A stretch of 64,000 bases of DNA from Arthrobacter sp. SLBN-112. Lineage in GTDB: Bacteria > Actinomycetota > Actinomycetes > Actinomycetales > Micrococcaceae. The notes beneath the pieces were generated by a model. It saw only the letters and a list, made by a program, of their open reading frames with translations, had not been told where the DNA came from and searched no databases. The first letter of the stretch is position 1; every line of letters starts with the position of its first letter. Below, piece by piece: positions 41,936 to 50,452 of this stretch. Where the stretch lies: assembly GCF_006715225.1 (NCBI RefSeq), contig NZ_VFMU01000001.1:4278001-4342000 (forward strand), given 5' to 3'. Made by a program: the position numbers and the translations under genes.

Positions 41936-42954
41936 AACCTCAGCACCACGCGGCCGTCGATCTTGGCGTGCTTCATCTCATCGAAGACGGCGTTGACCTC
42001 GGAGAGCTCCCGGACGGAGACCGTGGGGTGGATCTTGCCCTGCGCGTAGAAGTCCAGGGCCTCCTCCATATCCTGCCGGGTGCCCACGATGGAGCCACGG
42101 ACGGTCAGTCCCTTGAGCACAATCTCGAAGATCGGCGCCGGAAAGTCCCCCGGCGGCAGGCCGTTGAAAACGATGGTGCCGCCACGGCGGACCATGCCGA
42201 TGGCCTGCCCGAATGCTGACGGATGCACCGCGGTAACCAGCACTCCATGGCACCCTCCTGTCTCCCGCTGGATGACCTCCACTGGGTCTTCATGCAGCGC
42301 GTTGACGGTCACTTCGGCTCCATGGGCCCTGGCCAGGGCCAACTTGTCATCGGCAACGTCAACGGCGGCCACCCGCAGGCCCATCGCGACGGCGTACTGG
42401 ACGGCGATGTGCCCCAGTCCGCCGATGCCGGAGATGGTGACCCACTGGCCTGGCCGGGCCTCGGTCATTTTCAGGCCCTTGTAGACGGTGACGCCGGCAC
42501 AGAGTACCGGCGCCACCTCGACGGGGTCGGATCCCGCCGGTATGCGGGCCGCGAAGCGGGAGTCCACCAGCATGTACTCGCCGAAGGAGCCGTCCACGCT
42601 GTAGCCGCCGTTTTGTTGGGCTTCGCAGAGAGTCTCCCAGCCGGTGCGGCAGTACTGGCAGTCACCACAGGCGGACCAGAGCCAGGCGTTGCCCACCAGG
42701 TCTCCAACCTGGAGGTCGGTGACGCCCTGGCCCAGTGCCACCACTTCCCCCACGCCCTCATGGCCGGGAACGAACGGCGGGGTGGGCTTGACCGGCCAGT
42801 CCCCCTCAGCTGCGTGGAGGTCGGTGTGGCAAACGCCGGTGGTCAGCACCTTGACCAGCGCCTGTCCGGGTCCGGGTGTGGGGACGTTGAGGGTCTGGAC
42901 CTGCAGGTCCTTGCCGAATTCGGTTACTACGGCTGCTTGCATTGTCGTCGTCAT
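41932..42954 (-). CDS. adhP: Zinc alcohol dehydrogenase (AdhP-type)
   Basis: Oxidises alcohols to aldehydes with NAD. The 340 residues carry the catalytic-zinc motif GVCHTDLHAAEGDWP, GHEGVGEVVALG, the structural-zinc cysteines in SACGDCQYCRTGWETLCE, and the coenzyme fold ISGIGGLGHIAVQYA. It ends AKIDGRVVLRF, as in AdhP. Located between the aldehyde dehydrogenase gene (52 nt upstream) and DUF779, so it makes the aldehyde for the next enzyme. Confidence 0.93.
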   Translation of the reverse strand: MTTTMQAAVVTEFGKDLQVQTLNVPTPGPGQALVKVLTTGVCHTDLHAAEGDWPVKPTPPFVPGHEGVGEVVALGQGVTDLQVGDLVGNAWLWSACGDCQYCRTGWETLCEAQQNGGYSVDGSFGEYMLVDSRFAARIPAGSDPVEVAPVLCAGVTVYKGLKMTEARPGQWVTISGIGGLGHIAVQYAVAMGLRVAAVDVADDKLALARAHGAEVTVNALHEDPVEVIQRETGGCHGVLVTAVHPSAFGQAIGMVRRGGTIVFNGLPPGDFPAPIFEIVLKGLTVRGSIVGTRQDMEEALDFYAQGKIHPTVSVRELSEVNAVFDEMKHAKIDGRVVLRF

Positions 42955-43006
42955 TGGCGATCCTTGCTTCGTTGTAGCTGGGTTGGGATAGGTTCTGCGG
43001 CGGGGT

Positions 43007-44530
43007 TTAGAAGAAGCCGAGCTTGTTTTCGTCGTAGCTGACCAGCAGGTTCTTGGTCTGCTGGTAGTGGTCCAGCATCATGGCGTGGTTTTCACGGCCA
43101 ATGCCGGATGACTTGTAGCCGCCGAAGGCAGCGCCGGCCGGGTAGGCGTGGTAGTTGTTGACCCAGACACGGCCGGCCTGGATTTCCCTGCCTGCCCGGT
43201 AGGCCACGTTGCCGTTGCGGGACCAGACCCCGGCGCCCAGCCCGTAGAGGGTGTCGTTGGCGATGCCCATGGCGTCGTTGTAGTCGCTGAACTTTGTCAC
43301 CGCCACCACAGGCCCGAAGATCTCCTCCTGGAAGATCCGCATCCTGTTGTGGCCCTCGAACACGGTGGGCTGGACGTAGAAGCCGCCCGCCAAGTCGCCC
43401 GGGAGTTCCGCGCGGGCGCCGCCGGTGAGCACCTTGGCGCCTTCCTGCTTTCCAATGTCGATGTAGGACAGGATCTTCTCCAGCTGGTCGTTGGAGGCCT
43501 GTGCACCCACCTGGGTATCGGTGTCCAGCGGGTTGCCCTGGACCATTTTTTCCACGCGGGCCACGGCGTCCGCCATGAAGGAGTCGTAAATGTCCTCCTG
43601 GATCAGCGCGCGGGACGGGCAGGTGCAGACTTCGCCCTGGTTGAAGGCGAACAGCGCGAACCCCTCCTGGGCCTTGTCGTAGAACGCGTCGTTGTCCTGG
43701 GCCACATCGTTGAAGAAGATGTTGGGGCTCTTGCCGCCCAGTTCCAGGGTGACGGGGATGAGGTTCTGGCTGGCGTACTGGCTGATGAGCCGGCCGGTGG
43801 TGGTCTCACCGGTGAAGGCGATCTTCCGGATCCGGGAGCTGGACGCCAGCGGCTTGCCGGCCTCCACGCCGAAGCCGTTGACCACGTTCAGCACGCCGGC
43901 GGGGAGCAGGTCCCCGATGAGTTCCACCAGCACCAGGATGGAGCTTGGCGTCTGCTCAGCGGGCTTGAGCACCACCGTGTTTCCGGCGGCGAGCGCGGGC
44001 GCAAGCTTCCAGACGGCCATGAGGATGGGGAAGTTCCAGGGGATGATCTGGCCCACCACGCCCAGGGGTTCGTGGAAGTGGTAGGCGGTGGTGTTCTCGT
44101 CCAGCTGGGACAGGCTGCCTTCCTGGGCACGGACTGCCGAGGCGAAGTAGCGGAAGTGGTCCGCGGCCAGCGGCAGGTCGGCATTGAGGGTTTCCCGGAC
44201 CGGCTTGCCGTTGTCCCAGGTTTCGGCGACGGCGAGCATTTCCAGGTTCTCGTCAATGCGGTCGGCGATCTTGTTCAGAATCGCGGCGCGCTCTGCGGCG
44301 GAGGTCTTGCCCCAGGAAGGGGCCGCCTTGTGCGCAGCGTCCAACGCCAGTTCGATGTCTTCCGCCGTGCCGCGGGCCACCTGGCAGAACGCCTTGCCGG
44401 TCACCGGGGTGATGTTCTCGAAATACTGCCCCTTCACGGGGGCCACCCATTCGCCGCCGATCCAGTTTTCGTACCGGTCCTTGAAAGTGACCTTCGACCC
44501 GTCGGTTCCCGGCTGTGCGTAAACGGTCAT
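43007..44530 (-). CDS. NAD-dependent aldehyde dehydrogenase (AldB/ExaC-like)
   Basis: Oxidises an aldehyde such as acetaldehyde to the acid. The 507 residues have the ALDH signatures: [20 protein letters not shown], general base E263 in [10 protein letters not shown], and nucleophile C302 in [12 protein letters not shown]. The overall sequence fits the AldB/ExaC group. Start ATG 44530 (MTVYAQPG) is preceded by AGGAGC; a longer frame reaches 44623. A perfect palindrome lies 82 nt upstream. First structural gene of the operon, downstream of its likely regulator. Confidence 0.93.
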   Translation of the reverse strand: MTVYAQPGTDGSKVTFKDRYENWIGGEWVAPVKGQYFENITPVTGKAFCQVARGTAEDIELALDAAHKAAPSWGKTSAAERAAILNKIADRIDENLEMLAVAETWDNGKPVRETLNADLPLAADHFRYFASAVRAQEGSLSQLDENTTAYHFHEPLGVVGQIIPWNFPILMAVWKLAPALAAGNTVVLKPAEQTPSSILVLVELIGDLLPAGVLNVVNGFGVEAGKPLASSSRIRKIAFTGETTTGRLISQYASQNLIPVTLELGGKSPNIFFNDVAQDNDAFYDKAQEGFALFAFNQGEVCTCPSRALIQEDIYDSFMADAVARVEKMVQGNPLDTDTQVGAQASNDQLEKILSYIDIGKQEGAKVLTGGARAELPGDLAGGFYVQPTVFEGHNRMRIFQEEIFGPVVAVTKFSDYNDAMGIANDTLYGLGAGVWSRNGNVAYRAGREIQAGRVWVNNYHAYPAGAAFGGYKSSGIGRENHAMMLDHYQQTKNLLVSYDENKLGFF

Positions 44531-44612
44531 GTGCTTAGCTCCTTTGCTGTGCAGGAGGCGGGCCACAGGGGCGTCCGCCGTTGAAGACAGCGTAGGAGCC
44601 GGGAGGTTGCAG

Positions 44613-44628
44613 CAAGGTTGCAACCTTG
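44613..44628 (-). promoter_or_regulatory. Perfect 16-bp palindrome upstream of the aldehyde operon
   Basis: CAAGGTTGCAACCTTG, a complete palindrome lying between the regulator gene and the aldehyde dehydrogenase. An overlapping GGTTGCA/TTGCAACC dyad extends it. It is the best candidate binding site for the GAF-type regulator next door. Confidence 0.65.
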
Positions 44629-44652
44629 TGGCTCATGTCACAGTGGAACTTC

Positions 44653-45996
44653 TCAGGCGCGCAGTTCGGCTTCCAGCCGTTCGAGGTCGGCCACGACGGC
44701 GGCCCGCTTGGGTGAGCGCGGCGGCAGGAGGCGGAGCGCGGCGCGGCGGATTTCGACGTCGTCACTTGCCTCGGGAAGCGCGGCGTACTTGAGCAGGGAC
44801 TCGGCACTGCCATCGGTGAGGACCGCTTCCCGCAGCAGGGACGAAACCCTGTTCCTCAAGTCCACGATGCCCGGCGCCTCGGAGCGCGGAAGCACCCCGC
44901 CGCGGTAAATCTCCAGGGCAATCCGGTGTGCACCGCGCTGCAGGCAACTGAGCACCTGGCCCGTGTCCGGCACCAGGTCGATGGGCAGCCGGTAGGGGCG
45001 CGAGCCGGGAACAGCATCCGGGGAGAGCTGCTGGAGGACTTTGCGCAGGCGGACCATCTCGGCGCGCAGTGTCATGGTGGAGCCGTCCCCCGGATACAGC
45101 AGCGAGCTCAGTTCCTCCGCTGTGAGCCCGTCCGGGTGCATGCTGAGCAGGGCAAGGATCTCGCTGTGCCGGGCGGACAGGGAAACGGTCCTGCCATCCA
45201 GGCTGAGCAGTGCCTGGTCGCGGCCCAGCAGCTGCAGGCTGTTCCGGTAGAGGCTGCCTTCCTTGGCACCCTGGCCCTGCCTTCCTGCAGCAGCCGGGGA
45301 CCGTCGTCGTACAGGCTTCCTGGCCAGCTCCGCCGCATGCTGCAGTCGCTCCACCCGCAGTTGCGCCTGGGCGGCCGCCACCGTTGCCTCCACCAGGGAC
45401 AGGGTGTGCGGCGCCACCGCCGTGGCCGTTCCGGTGATGTCCACGACGCCGAGCACGGCGCCCGAATCGGGGTCATGGAAGGGGACCGCGGTGCAGCTCC
45501 AGGGATGGACGGTGCGCTGATAGTGCTCGGCGCCGGCGATCTGGATACCCTTGCCCAGGGCCAGCGCGGTGCCCGGGGCGCTGGTGCCAACACTGGCTTC
45601 GGACCAGTCGGCGCCGGGGACGAACATCATCCCTTCGGCCCGGCGTTGCAGCGTGGGGTCCCCGTCCACCCACAGGAGCCTGCCCACCTCATCCCCCACG
45701 GCCACCAGGAGTCCGCTGTCGTGGCTGGGCTGGACCAGGAGCTTGTTGATGACCGGCATAATCGCGGCCAGGGGGTGCTGCCGGCGGTACTCCTCCAGCT
45801 CCTCGAAGTCCAGGGCCAGCGGCGCGGCAGTGTTGTCCGGGTTTGCCTTGAAGCTGGCGGACCGCAGCCAGGATTCCCTGATGAGTTTGCGCAGGCCGGG
45901 GATCTCGGGAGTGGCGCCGCCCAGGGCGTGATCCAGGCGCTCGTGCCCGGCCAGGGCGGCACGCTGGCGCGGTTCAGGCTGGAGCAGGTTCGTCAT
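44653..45996 (-). CDS. GAF-domain transcriptional regulator of the aldehyde operon
   Basis: A 447-residue regulator. The N-terminus has the AcoR-like start (GLRKLIRESWLRSASF) and a GAF-type sensory domain (about 75-215, with HYQRTVHPWSCTAVPFHDP and LGVVDITGTA). There is no sigma-54 AAA+ domain or Fis helix, unlike true AcoR. A winged-helix-like part follows instead (about 265-340: LSLDGRTVSLSARHSEILALLSMHPDGLTAEEL, RAEMVRLRKVL), as in SARP/OmpR DNA-binding domains. It precedes the aldehyde dehydrogenase gene on the same strand and probably senses an alcohol or aldehyde. GGGAG ribosome binding site. Some 215 bases upstream hold no gene. Confidence 0.85.
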   Translation of the reverse strand: MTNLLQPEPRQRAALAGHERLDHALGGATPEIPGLRKLIRESWLRSASFKANPDNTAAPLALDFEELEEYRRQHPLAAIMPVINKLLVQPSHDSGLLVAVGDEVGRLLWVDGDPTLQRRAEGMMFVPGADWSEASVGTSAPGTALALGKGIQIAGAEHYQRTVHPWSCTAVPFHDPDSGAVLGVVDITGTATAVAPHTLSLVEATVAAAQAQLRVERLQHAAELARKPVRRRSPAAAGRQGQGAKEGSLYRNSLQLLGRDQALLSLDGRTVSLSARHSEILALLSMHPDGLTAEELSSLLYPGDGSTMTLRAEMVRLRKVLQQLSPDAVPGSRPYRLPIDLVPDTGQVLSCLQRGAHRIALEIYRGGVLPRSEAPGIVDLRNRVSSLLREAVLTDGSAESLLKYAALPEASDDVEIRRAALRLLPPRSPKRAAVVADLERLEAELRA

Positions 45997-46211
45997 CGAA
46001 CTCCCGGGAAGTGCAAGCGTGCGGCACGGTCAATTCAAGCCCGCGCACTCCTGCGCGCCGGACTCATTTTCAGCTGTGCATGGCTGGATGCCCAAGCCAG
46101 CATAGCCGGGTAAGAACTCCCTGTCATGGGTGTACCCGAACAAGCTCCTCCAGGGTATCCGCGCCCGCTGCGGCTCCCCCGGTGGCTGTTCCCTTCCGGA
46201 TCCGCGTCGGA

Positions 46212-46682
46212 TCAAACCGGCGGACCCTGAACGGCTACCAGCTTTTGCGCTGGACCTCTGACCAAGGATGCGGCAACCACCTTCTGGCCTGGGTCTTCGC
46301 GCAAACTCTTGATGCTCGCTACCGCCTCCAGCACTGGCCCCAAGTGGACAGTGAGGAAAGACGTGAGATCCTCGGCCCGTTGATCTTCAGGCACCGGGAC
46401 GTCAAGATCCAGCAGAGCTGCGAGCTGCTCCTCTTCGCCTCCAACAAGCTGTGAGAGGCGGGTCCGGACGTGGCACACGTGCTCCTTCGGGGTCCTGGCT
46501 TCGCCAAGAGGCCGCAGCCACAGGGCAATGTTCACGTAGTACTGCAATCCGTACTGCGACTTTTGCAGTTCGACCACGGTGATCACCTCATCGGTGATGC
46601 GGTACCAGGATCCGCTGGTCTTCGAGAATCCGGCACTATCCATGAAGCCGTCAAAGGTAGTTTGAATGACATTCCTGCTCAT
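46212..46682 (-). CDS. DUF4304-domain protein
   Basis: A 156-residue protein of the DUF4304 family, of unknown role. The recognisable part is the start: FDGFMDSAGFSKTSGSWYRITDEVITVVELQKSQYG then YYVNIALWLRPLG. GGAGGG precedes the ATG. It stands alone between the aldehyde regulator and the ferredoxin reductase gene. DUF4304 proteins are often found in immunity-type or accessory settings, but nothing else here suggests that. Confidence 0.8.
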   Translation of the reverse strand: MSRNVIQTTFDGFMDSAGFSKTSGSWYRITDEVITVVELQKSQYGLQYYVNIALWLRPLGEARTPKEHVCHVRTRLSQLVGGEEEQLAALLDLDVPVPEDQRAEDLTSFLTVHLGPVLEAVASIKSLREDPGQKVVAASLVRGPAQKLVAVQGPPV

Positions 46683-46725
46683 GGCCCTCCGTAGGACATG
46701 ACCTGCTGCCGGGGTAAGTAAAGGG

Positions 46726-48156
46726 TCAGCCGCGGGAGATGCGGATCATGTCCTCCCGCGGGACCACCTTGATCCGTTCACGCACCACGTGGTCCAGACC
46801 CTCAGGTCCGGTCCAGGCGGCGCCCAGTCCTGCCTCGTGGGCGTCGAGCCTGTTCCACCCCTCCCAGGTGGTGTATTCGATGCCGCGTTCCTCAAGCAGG
46901 TCGATGATGGCCTGGGGATCCGGGTTTTGTGCCGCCGGCAGGTTCGGCCGGTCCTCCAGCAGGAAGCCGATGGTCTCCAGCGCATCGCCTTTGGTGTGCC
47001 CGATCAGTCCCACCGGTCCGCGCTTGATCCAGCCCGTGGTGTAGATGCCCGGGACGGGGTTGCCCCCGGCATCCAGGACGCGGCCGCCTTCGTTGGGAAT
47101 GACGCCGCGCTTGGCGTCGTACTCCAGTTCGTCCAGGGCCGAGCCGTGGTAGCCGACGGCCCGGTAGACCGCCTGGACGGGGTACTCCACGTACTCCCCC
47201 GTCCCCTTGGCGTTGCCGGTCCCGTCCAGCTGCATGCGCTCAAACTTGATGCCGCCCACCTTGCCCGTACCGTCGTCGAGCACTTCAACGGGGCTGTGCA
47301 GGAAGTGCAGGTGCAGCCTGCGGGAGGAGGGGTTCTCCGACTCCGCATGCTCCTCCACCAGCCAGTTGGTGAGCGTGTTCACCATGGTCTTGACCTGGTT
47401 GTTGCTGCGGATCGCCTCGTCCGATGCCTCGTCGAACTCGAAGTCCTCCGGGTACAGGACAATGTCCACATCGTTCATGTGGCTGAGTTCGCGCAGTTCC
47501 AGCGGGGTGAACTTCACCTGGGCCGGGCCGCGGCGGCCGAAGACGTGCACGTCCGTCACGGGCGAAGACTTCAGGCCCTGGTAGACGTTGTCCGGAATCT
47601 CGGTGGTCAGCAGTTCCTCAGGGTGCTTGACCAGCATGCGCGCCACGTCCAGGGCCACGTTGCCGTTGCCGATGACGGCGATTTCCCTGGCCTCCAGCGG
47701 CCATTCGCGGGGAACATCCGGGTGGCCGTCGTACCAGGACACAAAGTCGGCGCCGCCGAACGAGCCCTGCAGGTTGATCCCGGGAATCTCCAGGTCCGCG
47801 TCCTTCACCGCACCGGTGGAGAAGATCACGGCGTCGTAGAAGGCCCGGAAATCGTGCAGCGTGAGGTCCCGGCCGTAGGTCACATTGCCAAGGAACCGGA
47901 TGTCGCCGCGGTCCAGGACCTTGTGGAGGGCGTTCACGATGCCTTTGATCCGGGGGTGGTCCGGGGCCACACCGTAACGGATCAGGCCGTAGGGCGCCGG
48001 GTAGGCCTCGAAAAGGTCAATGCTGACCTGGAAGTCGCCGTCCTTCACCCCGCTGGACTTGGTGAGGATGTCCGCAGCATAGACTCCTGCCGGTCCAGCG
48101 CCGACGATGGCGACGCGGAGGGGACGGTTGGCGGCGGTTTCGCTCTGATTGGACAC
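46726..48156 (-). CDS. Ferredoxin-NADP+ reductase (FprA-like)
   Basis: An FAD enzyme that moves electrons between NADPH and ferredoxin, of the adrenodoxin-reductase type. The 476 residues show the FAD motif VAIVGAGPAGVYAA, the GLIRYGVAPDHPRIKGI signature, the NADP motif IAVIGNGNVALDVARML with FGRRGPAQVKFT, and GWIKRGPVGLIGHTKGDA. Start GTG 48156 (VSNQSETA) has GAAGGG upstream; a longer GTG start at 48184-48186 is possible. A second, closely related gene is cut by the right window edge at 63433. Confidence 0.92.
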   Translation of the reverse strand: MSNQSETAANRPLRVAIVGAGPAGVYAADILTKSSGVKDGDFQVSIDLFEAYPAPYGLIRYGVAPDHPRIKGIVNALHKVLDRGDIRFLGNVTYGRDLTLHDFRAFYDAVIFSTGAVKDADLEIPGINLQGSFGGADFVSWYDGHPDVPREWPLEAREIAVIGNGNVALDVARMLVKHPEELLTTEIPDNVYQGLKSSPVTDVHVFGRRGPAQVKFTPLELRELSHMNDVDIVLYPEDFEFDEASDEAIRSNNQVKTMVNTLTNWLVEEHAESENPSSRRLHLHFLHSPVEVLDDGTGKVGGIKFERMQLDGTGNAKGTGEYVEYPVQAVYRAVGYHGSALDELEYDAKRGVIPNEGGRVLDAGGNPVPGIYTTGWIKRGPVGLIGHTKGDALETIGFLLEDRPNLPAAQNPDPQAIIDLLEERGIEYTTWEGWNRLDAHEAGLGAAWTGPEGLDHVVRERIKVVPREDMIRISRG

Positions 48157-48231
48157 CGAGAGCCCTTCTGAACTGGTCCTGCTCACGTTTCATGAGACTG
48201 CACCGCATCATGCAGCGCACAGTCCCCCATT

Positions 48232-49227
48232 CTAGTTGGCGGCCAGGGCCACCACCTTGCCCTCGCGGTACAGGAGCGCCCGCAGCTCGGACTCAGCCGA
48301 GTCCAAGCGCTTGGGGTCGATGGTTTCGCCCGCGTGATAGTTGTCCAGGACGCGGGGGTCCACGTAGCTCTTGCGGGCGATGGAGGGCGTGTTTCCCAGC
48401 GTCTCCGCGGCGTCGTGCATGGCCCGGCTGATGGCCCGCTTCCGTTTGGCCGCCGTACGCTGGGGGCCGGTGCTGGCCAGGCTTGCCGCCGCCGCCACCG
48501 TGCCGCGAAGGGTGCGGAAGTCCTTGGCGGTGAAGTCCGAGCCCGTCCGTTCCTTCACGTAGGCGTTGATGTCCGCGCTGGTCACCGGACGCCAGGTCCT
48601 GCCCTCCTTGTAGGCCAGGAGCCGGGCATTGGGCCCGCGGCGCTTGAGCAGTCGCAGCAGGACGGCGAGGTCGGGGTCGCGGATTTCCGATTCCCAGTCC
48701 TTGCCGCTCTTGGCCGGGAAGCGCAGCAGGATCCGGTCCTTGCGCACCTGGACGTGGGCGCACAGCAGCGTGGCCAGTCCCCGGCTGCCGTTCTCGTTGG
48801 TGTACCGTTCAGACCCGACCCGCAGGGATCCGCTGTCCAGCATCCGGAACGCCCCCGCCAGGACCCGTTCCCTTGTGAAGCCCTCGCTGCGCAGGTCCAT
48901 GGTGACCCGGCGGCGGGCGGCAGGCAGCGATTCGGCCAGCTGGAGGGACCGGTCGAACTTCACCCGGTCCTTACGCTCACGCCACTCGGGATGGTAGATG
49001 TACTGGCGCCGGCCCACCGCATCCACGCCCGTTGCCTGGATGTGGCCGTTTTCAAACGGGGCAATCCACACGTCGGTCCATGCCGGCGGGATGCCGATGT
49101 TCTCCAGCCGGTCGCGGATGGGACCGGGCGGCAGGGTGGAGCCGTCCAGGTCGCGGTAACTGAAGCCTTTGCCGGCCGGCACCCTGCGGTAGCCGCGGCC
49201 CGAGGCGTTGCTGTGCCGGAGCCTCAT
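48232..49227 (-). CDS. Type IB DNA topoisomerase
   Basis: A poxvirus-type topoisomerase IB that relaxes supercoils through a 3'-phosphotyrosine. The product is 331 residues from ATG 49227. The N-terminal domain has GKGFSYRD and IPPAWTDVWIAP then HIQATGVDAVGRRQYIYHPEW. The catalytic domain has RVGSERYTNENGSRGLATL, KDFRTLRGT with a catalytic arginine, and the nucleophile in ARKSYVDPRVLDNY. ATG 49254 is a longer alternative. The chosen ATG overlaps the stop of an 11-codon leader frame that starts 7 nt after a TAGGCT box. Confidence 0.9.
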   Translation of the reverse strand: MRLRHSNASGRGYRRVPAGKGFSYRDLDGSTLPPGPIRDRLENIGIPPAWTDVWIAPFENGHIQATGVDAVGRRQYIYHPEWRERKDRVKFDRSLQLAESLPAARRRVTMDLRSEGFTRERVLAGAFRMLDSGSLRVGSERYTNENGSRGLATLLCAHVQVRKDRILLRFPAKSGKDWESEIRDPDLAVLLRLLKRRGPNARLLAYKEGRTWRPVTSADINAYVKERTGSDFTAKDFRTLRGTVAAAASLASTGPQRTAAKRKRAISRAMHDAAETLGNTPSIARKSYVDPRVLDNYHAGETIDPKRLDSAESELRALLYREGKVVALAAN

Positions 49228-49259
49228 GGGGCCGGCTGCGGGGTACGGGCGCATTTCAT
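49224..49259 (-). CDS. Putative 11-residue leader peptide of the topoisomerase gene
   Basis: ATG at 49259 opens MKCARTPQPAP, ending in a TGA (49226-49224) that shares bases with the topoisomerase ATG (49227-49225) as ATGA. A TAGGCT box lies 7 nt upstream, so ribosomes would load on the leaderless mRNA, translate the leader and reinitiate on the topoisomerase. The frame could also be chance. Confidence 0.4.
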   Translation of the reverse strand: MKCARTPQPAP

Positions 49260-49266
49260 GAAAGCA

Positions 49267-49272
49267 AGCCTA
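49267..49272 (-). promoter_or_regulatory. -10 box of a predicted leaderless promoter (topoisomerase leader)
   Basis: TAGGCT on the minus strand, 7 nt before the ATG at 49259. Confidence 0.5.
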
Positions 49273-49332
49273 CTGACTATTTTCCGGATTTCCCCGCCCG
49301 CCTGCTGGAATACCTGCCAGGGGGATGCTGTT

Positions 49333-50352
49333 ATGGACAGCGTGCCCTCGCCAGACAGAACCCCCACAGCCACTTCCTCCCCCGCCCCGTCCGGAAAAGG
49401 AACAGCGGCGCCCACGGGCCCCAAGCCCCTGGCCAAGGACACGACGGCGGGAATGCTGTTCGGCATCGGCGCGTACGTCTTGTGGGGGCTGCTCCCGCTG
49501 TACTTCTTCATCCTGATGCCAGCCGGCGCCGTCGAAATCGTGGCCAACCGCGTGGTGTGGTCGCTCCTGTTCTGCGCCCTCCTGATCACGGTCACCAGGG
49601 CCTGGGGCGCGCTGGTGACCGCGCTGAAGGACCGGAGGGTGTTTGGCTCCCTGGCGCTGGCCGCTTTCCTGATCGCCATCAACTGGCTGACCTACACCTA
49701 CGGCGTGACCACCGGACAGGCGGTGGAAACGTCCCTTGGCTACTTCATCAACCCGCTCGTCTCGGTGCTCCTCGGCGTGCTGGTCCTGAAGGAGAAGCTG
49801 CGGCCGCTCCAGTGGACCGCCGTGGGCGTCGGCTTCGTGGCCGTAGGCGTCCTCACCTACTCCTACGGCAAGCTGCCGTGGATCGCCCTGACCCTGGCCT
49901 TCAGCTTCGGCCTGTACGGCTTCGTGAAGAACCGGGTGGGATCGCGGGTGGACGCCATCACCAGCCTCAGCGTGGAGACCATGGTGCTGGCCCCGCTGGC
50001 CGCCGTGGCCATGGTGGTCCTGGCCGCGAACGGCAGCGCCACACTGACCTCACAGGGCGCCGGGCACTTCTGGCTGCTGCTGGCCTCCGGCGTGATCACC
50101 GCCGTCCCGCTGCTCTTCTTCGGCGCTTCCGCGCGGCGGCTGCCCATGACCACCATCGGGCTGCTCCAGTATTTTGCGCCCGTGCTGCAGTTCCTGGTGG
50201 CCCTGCTGGTGTTCCGGGAAGCCATGACCGTGGAGCGCTGGATCGGGTTCGGCGTGGTGTGGCTCGCGCTGCTCATGCTGACCCTTGACATGCTCAGGAC
50301 GGCGCGCAGGAACTCGGTGGCCCGCAGGGCAGCGCTCAGCTGGGCCGCCTGA
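49333..50352 (+). CDS. rarD: RarD-type EamA-family transporter
   Basis: A drug/metabolite-superfamily membrane protein, 339 residues with ten helices in two EamA halves. The RarD type is supported by AGMLFGIGAYVLWGLLPLYF, VEIVANRVVWSLLFC, LTYTYGVTTGQAVETSLGYFINPL and the second-half motif GLLQYFAPVLQFLVALLVFRE. Substrate unknown. An N-terminal Ser/Pro/Thr-rich tail (1-35) is cytosolic. I chose ATG 49333 over a spurious longer frame reaching back across the topoisomerase gene. Ends in a strong terminator. Confidence 0.9.
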   Translation: MDSVPSPDRTPTATSSPAPSGKGTAAPTGPKPLAKDTTAGMLFGIGAYVLWGLLPLYFFILMPAGAVEIVANRVVWSLLFCALLITVTRAWGALVTALKDRRVFGSLALAAFLIAINWLTYTYGVTTGQAVETSLGYFINPLVSVLLGVLVLKEKLRPLQWTAVGVGFVAVGVLTYSYGKLPWIALTLAFSFGLYGFVKNRVGSRVDAITSLSVETMVLAPLAAVAMVVLAANGSATLTSQGAGHFWLLLASGVITAVPLLFFGASARRLPMTTIGLLQYFAPVLQFLVALLVFREAMTVERWIGFGVVWLALLMLTLDMLRTARRNSVARRAALSWAA

Positions 50353-50389
50353 AGCAACACCGGGCGCACGCCGCACCCACCGTACTGAC

Positions 50390-50427
50390 ACAGAAGGCGG
50401 GCTCCCCATCGGGAGCCCGCCTTCTGT
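50390..50427. terminator. Terminator between rarD and gabT
   Basis: A 17-bp perfect stem (ACAGAAGGCGGGCTCCC and complement) with a CATC loop between converging genes; short T tracts only. Confidence 0.75.
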
Positions 50428-50452
50428 GCGTTGCCGGAGGGAGTCGTTCCGG

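Noticed and set aside
48334..49332. Long N-terminal extension of the RarD frame
   Set aside because: The extension runs antisense through the topoisomerase gene; the RarD family start and a plausible start site are at 49333.
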